NCBI RefSeq assembly: GCF_042652085.1
Contig: NZ_JBHSJF010000005.1
Span: forward strand, 186,001-250,000
Direction of reading: 5' to 3'
DNA: 64,000 bases
From: Flaviflagellibacter deserti
Lineage (GTDB): Bacteria > Pseudomonadota > Alphaproteobacteria > Rhizobiales > Methylopilaceae
This document shows positions 62,279 to 64,000 of the stretch, one piece after another. The notes beneath the pieces were generated by a model that made no database searches, was not told where the DNA came from, and saw only the letters and a list, made by a program, of their open reading frames with translations. How positions within the stretch are numbered: position 1 is the stretch's first letter; every line of letters starts with the position of its first letter. Position numbers and translations under genes: made by a program.

Positions 62279-64000
62279 GCCCCGCCCTTGATAATGGTTC
62301 CTGTCCAGCGCGGCAGGTGCACGCTCGTCCCCGCGACAACGCTATCGGTGCTCCGCCACAGAAGCCGCTCGCCGGGCGCGAGTTCCGCTTCCAGAACGTC
62401 GTCGCCGAAATTCGCAAGCAGTCTCAAGCGCCCGCCATCGAACAGCCATTCGACGGCGAGCGCCATATCGTGCGGCACTCCGTAACTGCCGCCGCGGAAC
62501 CGGGTCTTCAGAAGTGGAACGATCTCCTCGGCGCGGATCCTCAGCAGATCCTTCGTCTCCGCCCGCGAGGTCGCATGCGGCTTCCTGTGCACCTCGTCCC
62601 AGTCGATCCGCGACCGCTCGAATGTCTTCGGGTCGGTCGGATCCGGAACGCGATCCTCATGATCCTTGAACGCCTTGAACTTCTTGAACTCCGCCCGTCG
62701 CCCCTCGCGCACGGCTTTGGACAGGCCCTTGTCGTCCGAAAAGTCGACGAAGAACTGGAACGGCGTGGACGCATCCCAGTCCTCGCCCATGAACAGCATC
62801 GGAATCTGCGGCCCGAGCAGCAGCGCGGCGCGCGCCAGCTTCAGCTTCTCGGCCGGTACGATATGCGCGAGCCGCTCGCCGAGCGCGCGATTGCCGACTT
62901 GGTCGTGGTTCTGCAGGAAGGCGACGAACGCCTGCGGCGGCAGGTGCCCGGAAGCCTCTCCCCGCTTCTTGCCGAGATGCCTGGACTGTTCGCCCTGGTA
63001 GCAGAACCCCTCGGCCAGCGCCCGGCCGAGCTTCTCGACCGGGCTGTCGGCGAAGTCCTCATAATAGCCCTCGTCCTCGCCGGTCAGCAGCGGGTGCCAG
63101 CAATTGTGGATGTCATCGGCCCATTGCGCCGTGTGGAAATGCGGCTTGCCGTTCGTACGCTCCAGCCAGCGCGCCTCGTTCGCCTCGTTTTCGAGGATCA
63201 GGTGGATGTCGCGGCCCGGAAACGCTTCACGCACCCGCCGCGCCAGCTCGTCGAGGAGATGCCGCTCGCTGTCGTCGAGGATCGCATGCACAGCATCGAG
63301 CCGCAGGCCATCGAGATTGTATTCGTCGAGCCAGTAGAGCGCGTTGTGAACGAAGAAGTCGCGCACGATCTCCGCGCCCTCGCCGTCGACATTGATCGCC
63401 GCGCCCCAGGGCGTGTGGTGCCGCTCGGTGAAGAACTTTTTCGCGAAGGCGTGAAGATAATTCCCTGACGGTCCGAAGTGGTTGTAGACGACGTCGAGCA
63501 AGACCATCAGGCCGTGCTTGTGAGCGGTGTCGACGAAGTGCTTCAGTTCGTCGGGCGTGCCGTAGGCGGCGTCGGGCGCGTAGATCAGTACGCCGTCGTA
63601 GCCCCAGTTCCGCTTGCCCGGAAAATCGCCGATCGGCATCAGCTCGATCGCGGTGACGCCGAGATCGGCGAGCTCCGGCAGCCTTTTCTCCAGCGAGGCG
63701 TACGTACCCTCCGGCGTCGCGGTGCCGACATGCACCTCGTAGATCACTGCCTTTTCCCAAGGCCGGCCGTGCCAACCGGGGACCGTCCATTTGTAGGCCG
63801 CCGGATCGACGACCATGCTTGCGCCATGCACGTCGTCCGGCTGGAAGCGCGAGGCCGGGTCGGGCACGGTCAGGTCCTTGCCGATGCGATACTGATAGCG
63901 GCTGCCGGCCTTGGCCTCCCGGACCGTCACCTCGCGCCAGCCGTCGCCGGCATCGGGCAGGTCGGTCTCCCGCCCGTCCACCACGAGCGTCACGTGCTTC
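62275..64000 (-). CDS. treZ: Maltooligosyltrehalose trehalohydrolase (N-terminus off the window)
   Basis: At least 575 residues of a GH13 enzyme that cuts trehalose from the ends made by TreY. The N-terminal beta-sandwich is partly in the window (VVDGRETDLPDAGDGWREV); about 20-30 residues lie beyond position 64000, since the frame stays open there. GVTAIELMPIGDFPGKRNWGYDG, DGLRLDAVHAILDD, HLILENEANEARW and FLQNHDQVGNRA are the catalytic segments. It is the most upstream gene seen of the operon, whose promoter is outside the window. Confidence 0.94.
   Translation of the reverse strand, partial: KHVTLVVDGRETDLPDAGDGWREVTVREAKAGSRYQYRIGKDLTVPDPASRFQPDDVHGASMVVDPAAYKWTVPGWHGRPWEKAVIYEVHVGTATPEGTYASLEKRLPELADLGVTAIELMPIGDFPGKRNWGYDGVLIYAPDAAYGTPDELKHFVDTAHKHGLMVLLDVVYNHFGPSGNYLHAFAKKFFTERHHTPWGAAINVDGEGAEIVRDFFVHNALYWLDEYNLDGLRLDAVHAILDDSERHLLDELARRVREAFPGRDIHLILENEANEARWLERTNGKPHFHTAQWADDIHNCWHPLLTGEDEGYYEDFADSPVEKLGRALAEGFCYQGEQSRHLGKKRGEASGHLPPQAFVAFLQNHDQVGNRALGERLAHIVPAEKLKLARAALLLGPQIPMLFMGEDWDASTPFQFFVDFSDDKGLSKAVREGRRAEFKKFKAFKDHEDRVPDPTDPKTFERSRIDWDEVHRKPHATSRAETKDLLRIRAEEIVPLLKTRFRGGSYGVPHDMALAVEWLFDGGRLRLLANFGDDVLEAELAPGERLLWRSTDSVVAGTSVHLPRWTGTIIKGGA

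Overview
The window is chromosomal DNA from a GC-rich alphaproteobacterium, most likely a member of the Hyphomicrobiales (Rhizobiales). The grounds are the small hairpin SRP RNA next to dnaX, a Caulobacter/Rhizobium-type Tad (cpa) pilus locus, TTAA-N7-TTAA CtrA-type boxes, a small RNA that looks like the rhizobial MmgR/suhB family, a fused cysNC gene and palindromic repeats of the kind common in this group. I see no phage, plasmid, IS element, CRISPR array, tRNA or rRNA. Codon use looks uniform, so this reads as core genome with some lineage-specific operons. Family names come from motifs and remembered families; no database search was run.

Layout. 1-5.7 kb: 5' end of dnaX with the SRP RNA, a small EF-hand protein, a HIT protein, a DMT transporter, an ArsR-type regulator, then pheA and kdsB, and a membrane-anchored cytochrome c. 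5.7-14.7 kb: a 6S-RNA-like hairpin, then a tightly packed peptide-uptake operon with two YejA-type binding proteins, YejB and YejE permeases and a YejF double ATPase, with a zinc-type CDF exporter gene wedged between yejE and yejF. 14.8-17.4 kb: an NlpC/P60 hydrolase coupled to a MarR regulator, and an M17 aminopeptidase. 17.5-28.9 kb: the Tad pilus: tadD alone on the + strand, then (reading leftward) flp pilin, cpaA, cpaB, cpaC, cpaD, cpaE, cpaF, tadB, tadC, and a divergent + strand set with a secretin-N-domain protein and two TadE-like minor pilins. 28.9-32.7 kb: a GGDEF-EAL protein with a perfect CtrA-type box upstream, and phosphomannomutase.

32.9-48.5 kb: a VWA-like DUF1194 protein coupled to methylglyoxal synthase, HrpB helicase, a double cold-shock-domain protein, the rescue factor ArfB coupled to a DUF72 protein, an MmgR-like sRNA ahead of a GH3 glycosidase, a BON protein with a long disordered N-terminus, sulfate activation (cysD, cysNC), an SDR oxidoreductase and a UvsE-type UV endonuclease.

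48.5-64 kb: one long leftward operon for trehalose and alpha-glucan: treZ (runs off the window), a malQ::treY fusion, a GH13::glgE fusion, a treS::maltokinase fusion and glgB. Together these five proteins encode both directions of a trehalose-glucan cycle: TreS/Mak make maltose-1-phosphate, GlgE builds the glucan, GlgB branches it, and TreY/TreZ turn it back into trehalose, with MalQ handling short oligosaccharides. This is the most interesting stretch because three of the five genes are fusions and one carries an extra, apparently active GH13 domain of unknown role.
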